56,619 nucleotides of DNA, taken from Clostridiaceae bacterium JG1575 (lineage in GTDB: Bacteria; Bacillota; Clostridia; Clostridiales; Clostridiaceae). A model generated the notes under the pieces. It did no database searches, was not told the DNA's origin, and saw only the letters and a program-made list of their open reading frames with translations. The position numbers and the translations under genes are program-made. Of this stretch, positions 1 through 8,544 are shown piece after piece. Where the stretch lies: the NCBI GenBank assembly GCA_002838815.1, contig LQGW01000019.1, positions 1-56,619 of the forward strand, written 5' to 3'. Position 1 is the first letter of the stretch. Each line of letters starts with the position of its first letter.

Positions 1-12
1 TAATGGGAATTT

Positions 13-37
13 CATTAGCACAAAACTATTTACAGAC
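13..37 (-). repeat. IS256-type terminal inverted repeat, element runs off left edge
   Basis: Read on the minus strand this is GTCTGTAAA, six bases, then TGTGCTAATG. The same 25-base pattern occurs on the plus strand at 56484-56508, where it precedes the start of an IS256-type transposase. The copy here points out of the window, so an element of the same kind probably lies to the left. The transposase itself is not visible here. Confidence 0.6.
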
Positions 38-190
38 CCATTCATTTCGACCTCACCCCTCGTTGATTCATCGTTTGGCACGAAGCGCTGAGAGCTTCTC
101 AATACATCCCCCAACCGTTCCGCACCGCCGCATCCATTAGTTCTTCTTTCGCTGTTTTTTCCACTACAATTTTTAGCACTCCTAAGGTCG

Positions 191-631
191 CTAAAAAAAA
201 CTTTTAGCCTTCATGCCCTCTCCGACGGCTTCATGGAAAATCGCAGGTTCGATTTCTACCTGCGAAAAAAGGCCTCTGCCAAGACGGTCGTAAATCCAGC
301 GTTCTGCTGATCGTCCCCCAAAGACTTCCCTTAGGACATACAAGACCCCAAAGCAGGCGACATCCTGGGCAAATGTCTCGATCCATTGGAACGGCCACCC
401 ATAGGCGAGCTTATCTAATGCATTAAAACTTTAACATTCAATCCCTTCATTTGCAATCGCTTTCTCAAAGTTCTTGAAATTCGTGGTCCCCTCATTTTCT
501 CGGTTTTGGTCCAGGAAGTTGTTTTAACGCTTCTGCTCCCTTAGTTATGAGGATTGGGTCGCTTCATCACCCAGTATATTTAGGAGATGTGTTCTTCAAA
601 AAAACTTTGCTTTGAAGAGCTCCAGCACATC
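191..631 (-). pseudogene. Decayed unidentified gene
   Basis: On the minus strand one frame is open over about 145 codons except for four internal stops (one TGA, three TAA). The intervals look protein-like: a charged part containing NFKNFEKAIANEGIE, then a hydrophobic and aromatic part containing AYGWPFQWIETFAQD and RSAERWIYDRLGRG. I do not recognise the family. The stop-riddled frame directly behind the YprB-like gene and next to an insertion-sequence end suggests a gene dead for some time. Between it and the left IS end (about 38-190) only short scraps of open frame remain. Confidence 0.4.
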
Positions 632-633
632 TT

Positions 634-1311
634 CTATCCTCGATTCCGTCGTTGATGCTGAATGTCTCGGATGATCTGCCGATCAATATCATCCCAACGA
701 GCAAATATTTTAGCCATGTTCAAAACATCCATATGATTATAGGAAAGAAAGCGGCTCATTTTTTCCTTCGGCATCCGATAGCAATAAAGCGGATCCTCCA
801 TGAGGGCGGCAAAAGTTTTTGCAAGTGTGGACCCTGAAACCTCTTCGCCTTGGCGGTCCACGCCGGCCAATTCTTCCAATAGCCCCAGCCCCATATTCAA
901 TCGAAACTCTTTATACGCAACGCGTTGCAAATCAATGATTTCAAAATCATCCAAAATTTCCAATGGTTCATCGAAGCGGAAAAACATCTCTTCCAAAACC
1001 AGCCAATCATTTTTCGCCGCAAAGGCCACAAGGTGCGTTGCACCTTCTTTTTGAACTTTTTCCAAATACAGCCTGCTTTCATGAACTAAATGGGGCAAGT
1101 CTTGTTTGTTTTGGAGAAAAAACTGAGTGGTGACGAGGTCTGCACCTTCTTGGCGAGCCGCCCCAAAGATGCCGATGCAAACCGGCTTTCGATAGATGTA
1201 ATGTTCCAAGTCTAAAAAAACGACGTTCTGGGGATACACCACCTCCTGCGGCAAAGGAAGCGCCAGGGATGGATTTAAAGGATTCGGATCCCGCCATATT
1301 TTTTTAATCAT
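634..1311 (-). CDS. YprB-type RNase H-like exonuclease domain protein
   Basis: A 225-residue protein of the RNase H-like (DEDD-type) exonuclease fold found in YprB-like proteins. The metal-binding first motif is VVFLDLEHYIY at about residues 30-40 (D34, E36). The last motif is YNHMDVLNMAKIF near residue 200, matching the Y/H-x3-D exonuclease III motif. The substrate is unknown; nucleic-acid 3'-end trimming is inferred from the fold. The longer frame reaching 1368 has no ribosome site. I chose ATG at 1311 because it overlaps the stop of the upstream HAD gene (GATGATTAA), a typical translational-coupling arrangement. The protein therefore likely shares the HAD transcript. The fold call is good, the exact function uncertain. 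Confidence 0.75.
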   Translation of the reverse strand: MIKKIWRDPNPLNPSLALPLPQEVVYPQNVVFLDLEHYIYRKPVCIGIFGAARQEGADLVTTQFFLQNKQDLPHLVHESRLYLEKVQKEGATHLVAFAAKNDWLVLEEMFFRFDEPLEILDDFEIIDLQRVAYKEFRLNMGLGLLEELAGVDRQGEEVSGSTLAKTFAALMEDPLYCYRMPKEKMSRFLSYNHMDVLNMAKIFARWDDIDRQIIRDIQHQRRNRG

Positions 1312-2038
1312 CTTCCAGCGCCAAATGATGGACATCCATTTTGTAGATGACATCCTTTCGCTCCACAATCAGCTTGGCTCGATCCATGAGCGCTTTGTCC
1401 GCGCGCACCAAATCGATCAGTTCTCTCGTGGGATTGATCAGCGTTGGATGGCCCGTCAAGGAAAACATCGTCAGATCTCCGGCAGTATCTCCGTAACTCC
1501 AGGATTGTTCAAGGTCCAAATCGTGAAGCTGCACCATCTCCATCACGGCCTTTCGCTTGCTTTTAGCGTCCCACATGGGAAGGATCTCCCCTGTGTAAAT
1601 ACCCTCCTCATTGATCAGATAGCGACTGCCCCGAAAATCATCCAGCTCATAAAAACGCGCCATGGCCCCTACAAGTTCTTCTGGACTGCCTGAAATCGTA
1701 ATGACCTTATGCCCCTGATCCTTGTGCCACTGGATCCTGGCTCGGGTATAAACATACGTCCGCATGGCTTTATCCTCAATGACCCGATCCACAATGTGCT
1801 TGACTAAACTGTGGTGATGCCCCGTAATGGCTTCGGTGTAGAGGGACGCCATTTTTAGAAGGTACGTGTCATAGGTCCCCAGACGCCGATCCCAGTTGAT
1901 AAATTCCGGGCGGACCTCATCGTACCATTTGTCGTAGGGGATCACTTCGCACTTTACCAGCATGCGAAAAAGATCCGCAATAAATCCCTCTCGATATAAC
2001 GTTCCATCAATGTCAAAAAACGCAGCAGCTGAACTCAT
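1304..2038 (-). CDS. HAD-family phosphatase (subclass IB-like)
   Basis: A 244-residue haloacid-dehalogenase-type hydrolase. Motif I is FFDIDGTLY (residues 7-15, nucleophile D9 and acid D11). Motif II is the serine/threonine region ISGSPEELV, and motif IV is YGDTAGDLTMF. The helical cap between motifs I and II and the SerB-like pattern suit subclass IB, which hydrolyses small phosphate monoesters; the substrate cannot be read from sequence. ATG at 2038 is chosen because GGAGGAG lies just upstream, whereas the ATG at 2074 has none. A possible promoter (TTCCGC, 17 bases, TAAGAT) lies after the terminator at 2144-2175. The downstream exonuclease gene overlaps its stop by eight bases. Confidence 0.85.
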   Translation of the reverse strand: MSSAAAFFDIDGTLYREGFIADLFRMLVKCEVIPYDKWYDEVRPEFINWDRRLGTYDTYLLKMASLYTEAITGHHHSLVKHIVDRVIEDKAMRTYVYTRARIQWHKDQGHKVITISGSPEELVGAMARFYELDDFRGSRYLINEEGIYTGEILPMWDAKSKRKAVMEMVQLHDLDLEQSWSYGDTAGDLTMFSLTGHPTLINPTRELIDLVRADKALMDRAKLIVERKDVIYKMDVHHLALEDD

Positions 2039-2143
2039 CGTTGAGGCTCCTCCTCTCCCTTGGTGGATTTTCATGGTATTTTTGCTTTTTGGTTGCTTTC
2101 TCTTTATCTTACCTGCTTTGTTGCCCCAGCGGAATGCCTTCTA

Positions 2144-2175
2144 AAAAAAGCGCCCAAGCTGTGGGCGCTTTTTTC
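2144..2175. terminator. Bidirectional intrinsic terminator
   Basis: AAAAAAGCGCCC, a six-base loop, then TGGGCGCTTTTTT. It ends the argS-DUF1653 transcript on the minus strand and separates it from the HAD gene. Confidence 0.9.
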
Positions 2176-2217
2176 TATGCCTCGCTCCAAGGAGCGCATT
2201 TCAAAGAATGGTTGAGG

Positions 2218-2523
2218 TTATTGCTGACCCAAAAGAGCCTGCAGACGAGTTTTTGCTTGCGCAAGAAGTGCCTCCTTTTGCTCTTCAGGGAGATCGATTT
2301 TTTGAATTTCCAAAAATCGTTCGTCTTGAAGACCCGATAGATCCTTAGACAACCGCTCCAAGAACATCGTCAAGGGTCGAACGAACAGCTGCACCCGTTC
2401 TCCATAGAGGGGAAAATATACTGCGAAGGCTTCTTCAGTCTCAGAATGAATCCCTGAGGAGAGCACATAATACCATTGATTCTTGTAGTGGCGATAAAGA
2501 GTTCCTGGTCGAAGCGTCCGCAT
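2218..2523 (-). CDS. DUF1653 domain protein
   Basis: A 101-residue small protein whose first half is a DUF1653 domain: LRPGTLYRHYKNQWYYVL, then a GERVQLFVRPLTMFLE end. The family is widespread, small and beta-rich, with no settled function. The second half is a charged helix (ERLSKDLSGLQDERFLE onward) that extends beyond the usual domain. ATG at 2523 directly follows the argS stop at 2525, so it is almost certainly the second gene of an argS operon and probably translated by coupling. The strong terminator at 2144-2175 follows. Confidence 0.8.
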   Translation of the reverse strand: MRTLRPGTLYRHYKNQWYYVLSSGIHSETEEAFAVYFPLYGERVQLFVRPLTMFLERLSKDLSGLQDERFLEIQKIDLPEEQKEALLAQAKTRLQALLGQQ

Positions 2524-2524
2524 G

Positions 2525-4210
2525 CTACATCTGCTCCACGACATCAATTCCCAATAGATTCAAGCCATTGGCCAACACTTGGCAGGTAGCCAACAAAAGG
2601 TTCAACCGAGCAGACCGCAGGGGCTCCTCCGTGTTCCCGATGTTGATGTTGTTGTAAAACTTATTGAATGCCTTGGCCACATCCAAAATATAGCGAGTAA
2701 ATACACTGGGTTCGTAGCGGGCCAAGGCTTCTTGCTTGGCTTCGTTAAAACGATCCAGCTCTTTGGTCAATTCAAACTCTTCTTTTTCCTGCAGTCCATT
2801 CATCTCTTCAGGATGCGCCAAAGGAAAGCGACGAAGAACGCTTCTGGCCCGGGCATAAGTGTATTGAATATAAGGCGCCGTTTCTCCATCAAAACTCAAG
2901 ACTTCATTAAGATCAAAGAGAATTTCCTTTTCTCGGGAGTTTTTCAAATATATGAACTTCACTCCGCCAATGCCGATTTTTCGAGCCACTTCATCCTTAT
3001 TGGGCAACTCAGGGTTCTTCTCTTCAATAATCTCTCGAGCTCTAGCGATGGCTTGATCGAGCAGATCCGTGAGGTAAAAAACATTGCCCTGGCGCGTTGA
3101 GAATTTCATTCCTTGGAATTTTACCAACCCAAACCCGACATGGATCAAGTCCTTAGCCCATTCGAATCCCATCAGCTCCAATACCTTAAAAACCTGACGG
3201 AAATGCAATGCTTGGGGGGAGCCCACGACGTAGAGGCATTTGTCGAAATCGTAGGTTTTTTTACGGTAGATCGCCGCGGTAATGTCTCGGGTGCAGTAGA
3301 TGCTCGAGCCATCGCTTTTTAGAATGATGGCCGGCGGCATATTATACTCGTCCAACAAAACCACCTGGGCTCCTTGAGATTCACTTAAAAGCCCTTTGGC
3401 TCGAATCTCTTCGATGACTTCTGGCAGACTTTCAGAATAGGAGGCTTCCCCTTTTAATGAATCAAAGCGAATGTCTAAAAGGTCGTAGACCTTTTGAAAG
3501 TCTTCTAAGGACAACTCTTTGAAGCGATTCCAAAGCCCCATTTCATAGGGAGCTCCCGACTCGAGATTTCGAAAAGCCGTCCGCCCTGCCTCATCAAGGC
3601 TGGGATCTTTTTCTGCTTCTTCGTGGAACTTGACGTAAATCCGCAAAAGCTCCTTGATGGGATCTGCCTGTAGCGCTTCTTCATCTCCCCATAAGCGATA
3701 CGCGCAGATGAGTTTCCCAAACTGAGTCCCGTAATCCCCGAGATGATTGATGCCCACCGTATCATAGCCCTCAGAACGATACATTCGGTAGAGTGCATTT
3801 CCAAGGCTCGTGGTATACATCAGCGCCACGTTGAAAGGCTTGGCAATGTTCGGAGAAGAATACTCCACAAGGATTTTCTTCCCATGCCCGGAATCTTCAT
3901 TTCCATAGTCAGGACCTTGCGATAAGACTTGGGAAATCACGGCCGCGCTGTATTCGCTTTTATTTAAAAAGAAGTTAAGGTAGGGTCCCAAGGCCTCTAC
4001 TTTTTCAAAGCCTTGAGCGTCCATGGATGCCGCCAGTGATTGGGCAATGAGCGGCGGAGCCTTTCTTAGGTTCTTCGCCAGTGCAAAGCAGGGGAACGCG
4101 TAGTCCCCCATCTCTGGGCGAGGTGGGATCTCGATCAGCCCATAGAGCGCCTGCGCATTGGTATTTGTTTGGTCCGCCAACCGTTCAGCGATTAATTGTT
4201 TGTAATCCAT
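2525..4210 (-). CDS. argS: Arginyl-tRNA synthetase
   Basis: A class I aminoacyl-tRNA synthetase, 561 residues, normal for the family, charging tRNA-Arg in the cytoplasm. Visible in order: an N-terminal Add1-like domain (residues 1-100), the HIGH-like region SSPNIAKPFNVALM, the diagnostic HLGDYGTQFGKLICAY, the KMSKS-equivalent region MKFSTRQGN, and a C-terminal DALR anticodon-binding domain beginning near YTYARARSVLRRF. The start at 4210 follows GAAGGAGAG at good spacing. It is transcribed from its own promoter at 4320-4349 with a leader of about 110 bases and co-transcribed with the DUF1653 gene. I see no T-box in the leader. Confidence 0.97.
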   Translation of the reverse strand: MDYKQLIAERLADQTNTNAQALYGLIEIPPRPEMGDYAFPCFALAKNLRKAPPLIAQSLAASMDAQGFEKVEALGPYLNFFLNKSEYSAAVISQVLSQGPDYGNEDSGHGKKILVEYSSPNIAKPFNVALMYTTSLGNALYRMYRSEGYDTVGINHLGDYGTQFGKLICAYRLWGDEEALQADPIKELLRIYVKFHEEAEKDPSLDEAGRTAFRNLESGAPYEMGLWNRFKELSLEDFQKVYDLLDIRFDSLKGEASYSESLPEVIEEIRAKGLLSESQGAQVVLLDEYNMPPAIILKSDGSSIYCTRDITAAIYRKKTYDFDKCLYVVGSPQALHFRQVFKVLELMGFEWAKDLIHVGFGLVKFQGMKFSTRQGNVFYLTDLLDQAIARAREIIEEKNPELPNKDEVARKIGIGGVKFIYLKNSREKEILFDLNEVLSFDGETAPYIQYTYARARSVLRRFPLAHPEEMNGLQEKEEFELTKELDRFNEAKQEALARYEPSVFTRYILDVAKAFNKFYNNINIGNTEEPLRSARLNLLLATCQVLANGLNLLGIDVVEQM

Positions 4211-4319
4211 GTATTCTCTCCTTCGTCCGTATGCAAGGCCTCTTTTTCCACCATCTTAGGCTCCAGCCCAAGAACCCTGCGAATTTGCGCCCTTTTCCTA
4301 ATCCATGCTTTATCTTCTT

Positions 4320-4349
4320 ATTATACCCTTTGAGAATGGATGCAAGCAA
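4320..4349 (-). promoter_or_regulatory. Sigma-A-type promoter of argS
   Basis: Minus strand TTGCTT, 18 bases, TATAAT. It sits between the argS leader and the terminator of the small-peptide gene. Confidence 0.7.
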
Positions 4350-4362
4350 CGAAGAGCAAAAT

Positions 4363-4408
4363 GCCCCCATGAAGAGGCACCGAGGGACCGATGCCCATTC
4401 TTGGGGGC
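4363..4408. terminator. Terminator behind the small-peptide gene
   Basis: GCCCCCA pairs with TGGGGGC, with extra pairing inside. A short T run follows in both directions. On the minus strand it directly follows the stop of the 26-residue peptide. Confidence 0.7.
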
Positions 4409-4417
4409 TTTTTATCA

Positions 4418-4498
4418 TTAACTGTACACCAGCCCGAAAATCGCCATCATGAGGATGACCAGCTGCAAGAGCCCCAGATGGACTCGTTTCTTATTCAT
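4418..4498 (-). CDS. Small single-span membrane peptide, 26 residues
   Basis: A tiny frame beginning MNKKRVHLGLL and ending FGLVYS. The first five residues are positively charged and the remaining 20 form one hydrophobic segment, as expected for a peptide anchored in the cytoplasmic membrane with the N-terminus inside. A near-consensus promoter (4547-4576) lies 49 bases upstream and a terminator begins ten bases after the stop, so it is a self-contained monocistronic unit. The ribosome site is a modest GGGAGA at longer than usual spacing. I do not recognise the family. Its layout resembles small membrane peptides such as Prli42, but the sequence does not clearly match. Type I toxin or stress peptide are other possibilities. 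Confidence 0.6.
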   Translation of the reverse strand: MNKKRVHLGLLQLVILMMAIFGLVYS

Positions 4499-4546
4499 CT
4501 TTGGTTTCTCCCTAAAGCCGTCCAAACGGAGGCGAAATCAGAAAAG

Positions 4547-4576
4547 ATTATACCATGCCAACGGAAAATCTGTCAA
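4547..4576 (-). promoter_or_regulatory. Consensus sigma-A promoter of the small peptide
   Basis: Minus strand TTGACA, 18 bases, TATAAT: both hexamers are perfect. It is the strongest-looking promoter in the window. Confidence 0.85.
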
Positions 4577-4713
4577 TCTTTTCTTTAGCAATGCCTGTGT
4601 CTTGCAAATTGCAATTTAAAGTGAAAGGGATTTTTAACTGATTGGACCTGGCTTTGACCGGTGGGCTCGGTCGGGGATCCTACATCTTACCCGAATGATA
4701 CTTTTTCCTGAAC

Positions 4714-5637
4714 TCATTTTCCGTCAATCCCCCCATACTCTTCTTGGATAGTTGTTCCGCCATTGCTGTAGCTCACGGATCTGAGCTTGCGTGTAGGCTT
4801 TGATAACTGCTCCCTCAGGAATATGGTCCCTATCAGCCCATTGTTCTGCTCATTGGTCCCTCGCTCCCAGGAACTATAGGGGTGACAGAAGGAACCCAAT
4901 GTTCGGGGCTTTTTACTTCCCGTCACGGACTTTTGGAGGGCTTTCCAATCCAGAAATTCCGAGCCATTATCCACGGTTATGGATTGGAACCTCTCATTGA
5001 ATTGCACCCGTCCCATCGGTCGTTCCAACCGATTAAGCACCTTTAGGACTTCATTGTTGGTCTGACGAGAAAGCTTGAAAACCAGGCTCTCCCTCGTCAT
5101 CCAGTCTTTCAGTGTCAAAAGTGCCTCAAGACCCTTTCCTTTCCCCGAGACGATGCAGTCCATCCCCCAGGGACCAGGCTCACTTCGCTCCGTGCCGTCC
5201 ACAGGGCGCTCTGTGATAATTGGAGCGCCCAGGTACTTGTTGGCCCGCTGTAGGCGCTTGTAGGACCTCTTGGTCTGTTTGCCTTCTCTGGGCAGGTCCG
5301 TGTTCCCGACTCCGGCGATGTCCCCTTTGCTGATGTAATTGTAGCGCGTGTGGGTCGAAACCGCGGTCTTGACCGGTGGGGCTTCCTTCTTTTTCAGATC
5401 CATGACGATGGCCTCCGGGGACCCGTGTTCCTCCAGAATCTTCTGGGCTGCATAGTCTACTAATTCATGGTCGTGGCCCATCTTAAGGCTAGGTCCCTTA
5501 TTGGTTGCAGCATAGTCATATGCATTCTGTTTTATCTGTGCTGAAATGACTGCAGCCATGTGCTTTTGGGTCCCCTTGTTCTTCTTAGAAAGTAGATGAT
5601 TGGATCTGATCAGCCCTTCGAGTGTTGGGGTTTTCAT
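4714..5637 (-). pseudogene. IS30-family transposase, frameshifted
   Basis: DDE transposase of the IS30 family. Recognisable parts are TERPVDGTERSEPGPWGMD (start of the core), the catalytic TVDNGSEF, and CHPYSSWERGTNEQNNGLI with the catalytic glutamate region. After NNGLI the open frame turns into nonsense. The genuine C-terminus (IPEGAVIKAYTQAQIREL, then a NNYPRR motif) continues in another minus-strand frame, so there is a single-base frameshift near 4843. The N-terminal helix-turn-helix also looks scrambled. I therefore read this as an inactive copy. It separates the argS group from the ppx group; clear terminal repeats were not identified. Confidence 0.85.
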
Positions 5638-5826
5638 CCTGCCGGTTAATGTACGGCTGATCGTTGTTTTTGGGGCAAGCTTGCTGCTTTTTTTATTTGA
5701 TTTTTTAATTTATCCCCCCTTAGAAATCCCTTATTGCGATATCCGATCGTTCGCAGGTGTTCTTGGGATCGTTCCCGCTCTAAAGGGAAGGTCCCATGCC
5801 TCAAGAGAAGAGCGCTTGGCTTGTTT

Positions 5827-5856
5827 TTGATCCCCCTTGCGTCCATGTCTTATAAT
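5827..5856 (+). promoter_or_regulatory. Promoter of the ppx gene
   Basis: TTGATC, 18 bases, TATAAT. It lies 47 bases upstream of the chosen ppx start. Confidence 0.7.
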
Positions 5857-5903
5857 GGAACTACAAAGGTCTTTTGGGAGACGTTTGGGGAGGACACCTA
5901 CGC

Positions 5904-7541
5904 ATGAGACTAGGCATCATTGATTTAGGATCCAATACCGTTCGATTGGTGGTATGGGAAATCTACGGCCGTGGCTTCTACCGCACCATTCAGGAGCAAA
6001 AAAAGAACATCCGACTGGGCGAACAAAGCCACAATCCGGAAATTGCAGAGGATAAAATCGAAGAGACGGTAACCACCTTGCGGGAATTTCGCAGGTTTTG
6101 TGAAAACCTCGATGTGGGGCGCATTATCGTCGTGGCCACGGAAGCCGTGCGACGGGCGCCAAACCAAAAGGATTTTTTGGCCAGAATTCAAACGGAAACA
6201 GGATTCGAACCCGTGGTGCTTTGCCAGCATGAGGAAGCCTATTTGGACTTTCGAGGCGTAACCGGCTCCATGGAAGTTAAAAACTCACTGATGGTGGATA
6301 TTGGCGGTTCCTCGACGGAACTGGTTTGGATCAAAGACAATCAAATGATGGAAAACATCTCCGTCCCCATTGGCACCTTGGATTTGACGGAGGATTTTGA
6401 GCTGGCTGATATTGTCAAAACGGAAGCCAAGACAGCTATGGAGAAAAAGCTATTAGAAGCCTTTTCATCCATTGACTGGATCCGCGAAAATGTATTTTCC
6501 ACCATGATCCTTGTCGGCGGATCCGCCCGCGCCATTGGGCGAATTGAGCGCTACCGGACGCGTTATCCGTTGACCTTAACGCACAACTATTCCCTCTCCT
6601 GCCAAGACATCAAGGCGCTATATTATCACTTCATGACCAAAAATGCGGCCACACGAGCGAAAACCCAAGGTCTTGAGCGCAATCGCTCAGACCTCATTTT
6701 GGGGGCTTTAGCCATTATACATACCCTTTGCCGCTGCAACGGCCTAAGCGAACTGCGCATTTCGGGCAAAGGTCTTCGAGAAGGCATCCTCCATGAGCAC
6801 CTGACTTCCCACTATGACTGCTATCCTTCCATGCTCGATGCTTCTTTATTTGCCATCATCAGCCACCACAATTTAAACCGGGATCATGCCCTCCACGTCC
6901 ACCGCCTAGCCAAAATCTGCTTTGATGCGCTGGTGGAAAAAGGGCAACTGGATGCTTCTCAGGAAGACGTGCTCAAATGTGCCGCCTATCTTCACGACAG
7001 CGGTCTATCGATCCGTTATTACGATCATGAAAAACACTCGTTTTACCTCATCCTCAATTCAGAAATCAATGGGCTAAACCATAAAGAAATTCTTCTTGCG
7101 GCCCTAGCGGCCCGATACCATCGAAAAGTCGAAACCGAACCTTCCATTGTGCCCTATACCCATTTGATCAACAAGATGGATCTTTACACCGCGGAGCGCT
7201 TGGGGCTATTCATCGCTCTGGGTGAAGCCTTCGATCTTTCCCTGAGCGGTCTGGTTTACGATTTGGATTGTGCCGTGTTGGACGAACGCTTCGTTCTTCG
7301 CCCCCATGCTTCAGAAGATGTCTCCATGGAAATCCATAAGGCCATGAAGATAAAAGATAAGTTCCAGGAACTATTCCATCTTTGCCTCACGATCCTTGAT
7401 CCCGTCACAGAGCAAGAAGCAAAAAGCCAGCCCTTTCCACCAGCCTTACCCAAGCCTGAAGAGAAAAAAAGCCCTTTGGAGGAGGTCTGCGAGGCCTTTC
7501 GCAAACGGCAACTCAGGGCGCCGTCTGAGGCCAATGAATGA
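5904..7541 (+). CDS. ppx: Ppx/GppA family exopolyphosphatase with HD-like C-terminal domain
   Basis: A 545-residue member of the Ppx/GppA phosphatases (actin-like ATPase fold), which hydrolyse inorganic polyphosphate and, in some members, pppGpp. Visible: phosphate-1 loop LGIIDLGSNTVRLVVWEI (residues 3-20), VATEAVRRAPN, the second loop MVDIGGSSTELVWI, and VGGSARAIGRIERY. The C-terminal half has an HD-type region, CAAYLHDSGLSIRYYDHEKH, as in the longer Ppx2-like proteins. ATG at 5904 is chosen because the family begins MRLGIIDLGSN and GGGGAGG precedes it. It starts a plus-strand run with the DUF2156 and peroxidase genes. Whether it prefers polyphosphate or pppGpp cannot be told from sequence. 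Confidence 0.88.
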   Translation: MRLGIIDLGSNTVRLVVWEIYGRGFYRTIQEQKKNIRLGEQSHNPEIAEDKIEETVTTLREFRRFCENLDVGRIIVVATEAVRRAPNQKDFLARIQTETGFEPVVLCQHEEAYLDFRGVTGSMEVKNSLMVDIGGSSTELVWIKDNQMMENISVPIGTLDLTEDFELADIVKTEAKTAMEKKLLEAFSSIDWIRENVFSTMILVGGSARAIGRIERYRTRYPLTLTHNYSLSCQDIKALYYHFMTKNAATRAKTQGLERNRSDLILGALAIIHTLCRCNGLSELRISGKGLREGILHEHLTSHYDCYPSMLDASLFAIISHHNLNRDHALHVHRLAKICFDALVEKGQLDASQEDVLKCAAYLHDSGLSIRYYDHEKHSFYLILNSEINGLNHKEILLAALAARYHRKVETEPSIVPYTHLINKMDLYTAERLGLFIALGEAFDLSLSGLVYDLDCAVLDERFVLRPHASEDVSMEIHKAMKIKDKFQELFHLCLTILDPVTEQEAKSQPFPPALPKPEEKKSPLEEVCEAFRKRQLRAPSEANE

Positions 7542-7617
7542 AAGATAGCGAATTTGTAAATAAGCAAAAAACCATATGGGGTTTTGCGGGAATGAGCCTA
7601 TAATGGGAGGCAGAGGA

Positions 7618-8502
7618 GTGATTAAACTGAATTTCGAACCCCTGACCTTAGGGCACCGCGCCCTCATTGAAAGCTATTGGCCCCTGGCCAATCCTGCGTG
7701 CTCCGTTCATCAATTCAATGCTCTTTTCATGTGGCGCCACGCCTACAACACTGAGGTCTGTGAAGTCGATCATATTCTCTTTTTGCGCCGCAACAGCGAC
7801 CTTGAAAAGGGATTTTTATTTCCGCTTTGTCAAAACCAGGATGATTTGCCCAAAGCCTTGGACCTAATCTTAGGTTTTTGCAAGGAAACGGGCTTCCCCC
7901 GCCGGATCATTGATTTGGATTCCTTGATGTTGGAGCGTTTAACCGCCACAGGGCGCCCTCACCTAGTTGTTTCCGATCGAGCCAATGCGGAATACCTTTA
8001 TGATGCCGATAAATTACGAACGCTCTCAGGCAAAAAGATGCATTCCAAGAAGAATCGCTACAATAAGTTTATTAAAAACTATCAATATGAAGTCAAAGAC
8101 ATCCGCAACGCCACCGGCCCTGCCTATTGCATGGCCAAGCGATGGCTCAAAGGCAAAGAAAATGCCTTAACTGAGAATGAGCTTTTGGGCATCCGAGATT
8201 GCCTTTCGTCCTTAAATAAGCTCTCTTTGACTGGCTTGGCCGTTTTTGTCAATGGAAGCTGTCAGGCGTTCACGCTCAGTGAGCGGATCAGTCCCGACAC
8301 CGTCTTGGTGCATATTGAAAAAGCCAACGATGACATCGATGGCCTCTTTACCTTCATCAACGCTCAGAATTTGGAGATCAACCATCCCGACGTCCTCATC
8401 GCCAACCGCGAACAGGATATGGGCTTGGAAGGTCTTCGAAAAGCCAAACTTTCTTGGAAACCCAAGGAGCTCTTGGATAAATACACCGTCACCCTACAGT
8501 GA
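7618..8502 (+). CDS. DUF2156 (GNAT-like, lysyltransferase C-terminal-like) protein
   Basis: A 294-residue soluble protein of the DUF2156 family, whose two GNAT-like domains resemble the catalytic part of phosphatidylglycerol lysyltransferase (MprF). No membrane segments are present, so it is a stand-alone domain. Family-like stretches are NFEPLTLGHRALIESYW at the start, LRTLSGKKMHSKKNRYNKF in the middle, and ANREQDMGLEGLRKAK near the end. GTG at 7618 is preferred over the ATG at 7603 because GGGAGG sits seven bases upstream and the family usually begins just before the LNFEPLTL segment. A TATAAT at 7599-7604 may be a -10 box but overlaps this region. The substrate is unknown. Confidence 0.75.
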   Translation: MIKLNFEPLTLGHRALIESYWPLANPACSVHQFNALFMWRHAYNTEVCEVDHILFLRRNSDLEKGFLFPLCQNQDDLPKALDLILGFCKETGFPRRIIDLDSLMLERLTATGRPHLVVSDRANAEYLYDADKLRTLSGKKMHSKKNRYNKFIKNYQYEVKDIRNATGPAYCMAKRWLKGKENALTENELLGIRDCLSSLNKLSLTGLAVFVNGSCQAFTLSERISPDTVLVHIEKANDDIDGLFTFINAQNLEINHPDVLIANREQDMGLEGLRKAKLSWKPKELLDKYTVTLQ

Positions 8503-8544
8503 CCTCGCCCTGTCAACCCAATATAAATCAATGAGGTGAAACAA

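Noticed and set aside
4211-4320. T-box leader before argS
   Set aside because: The roughly 110-base leader lacks a recognisable T-box sequence and an antiterminator/terminator pair.
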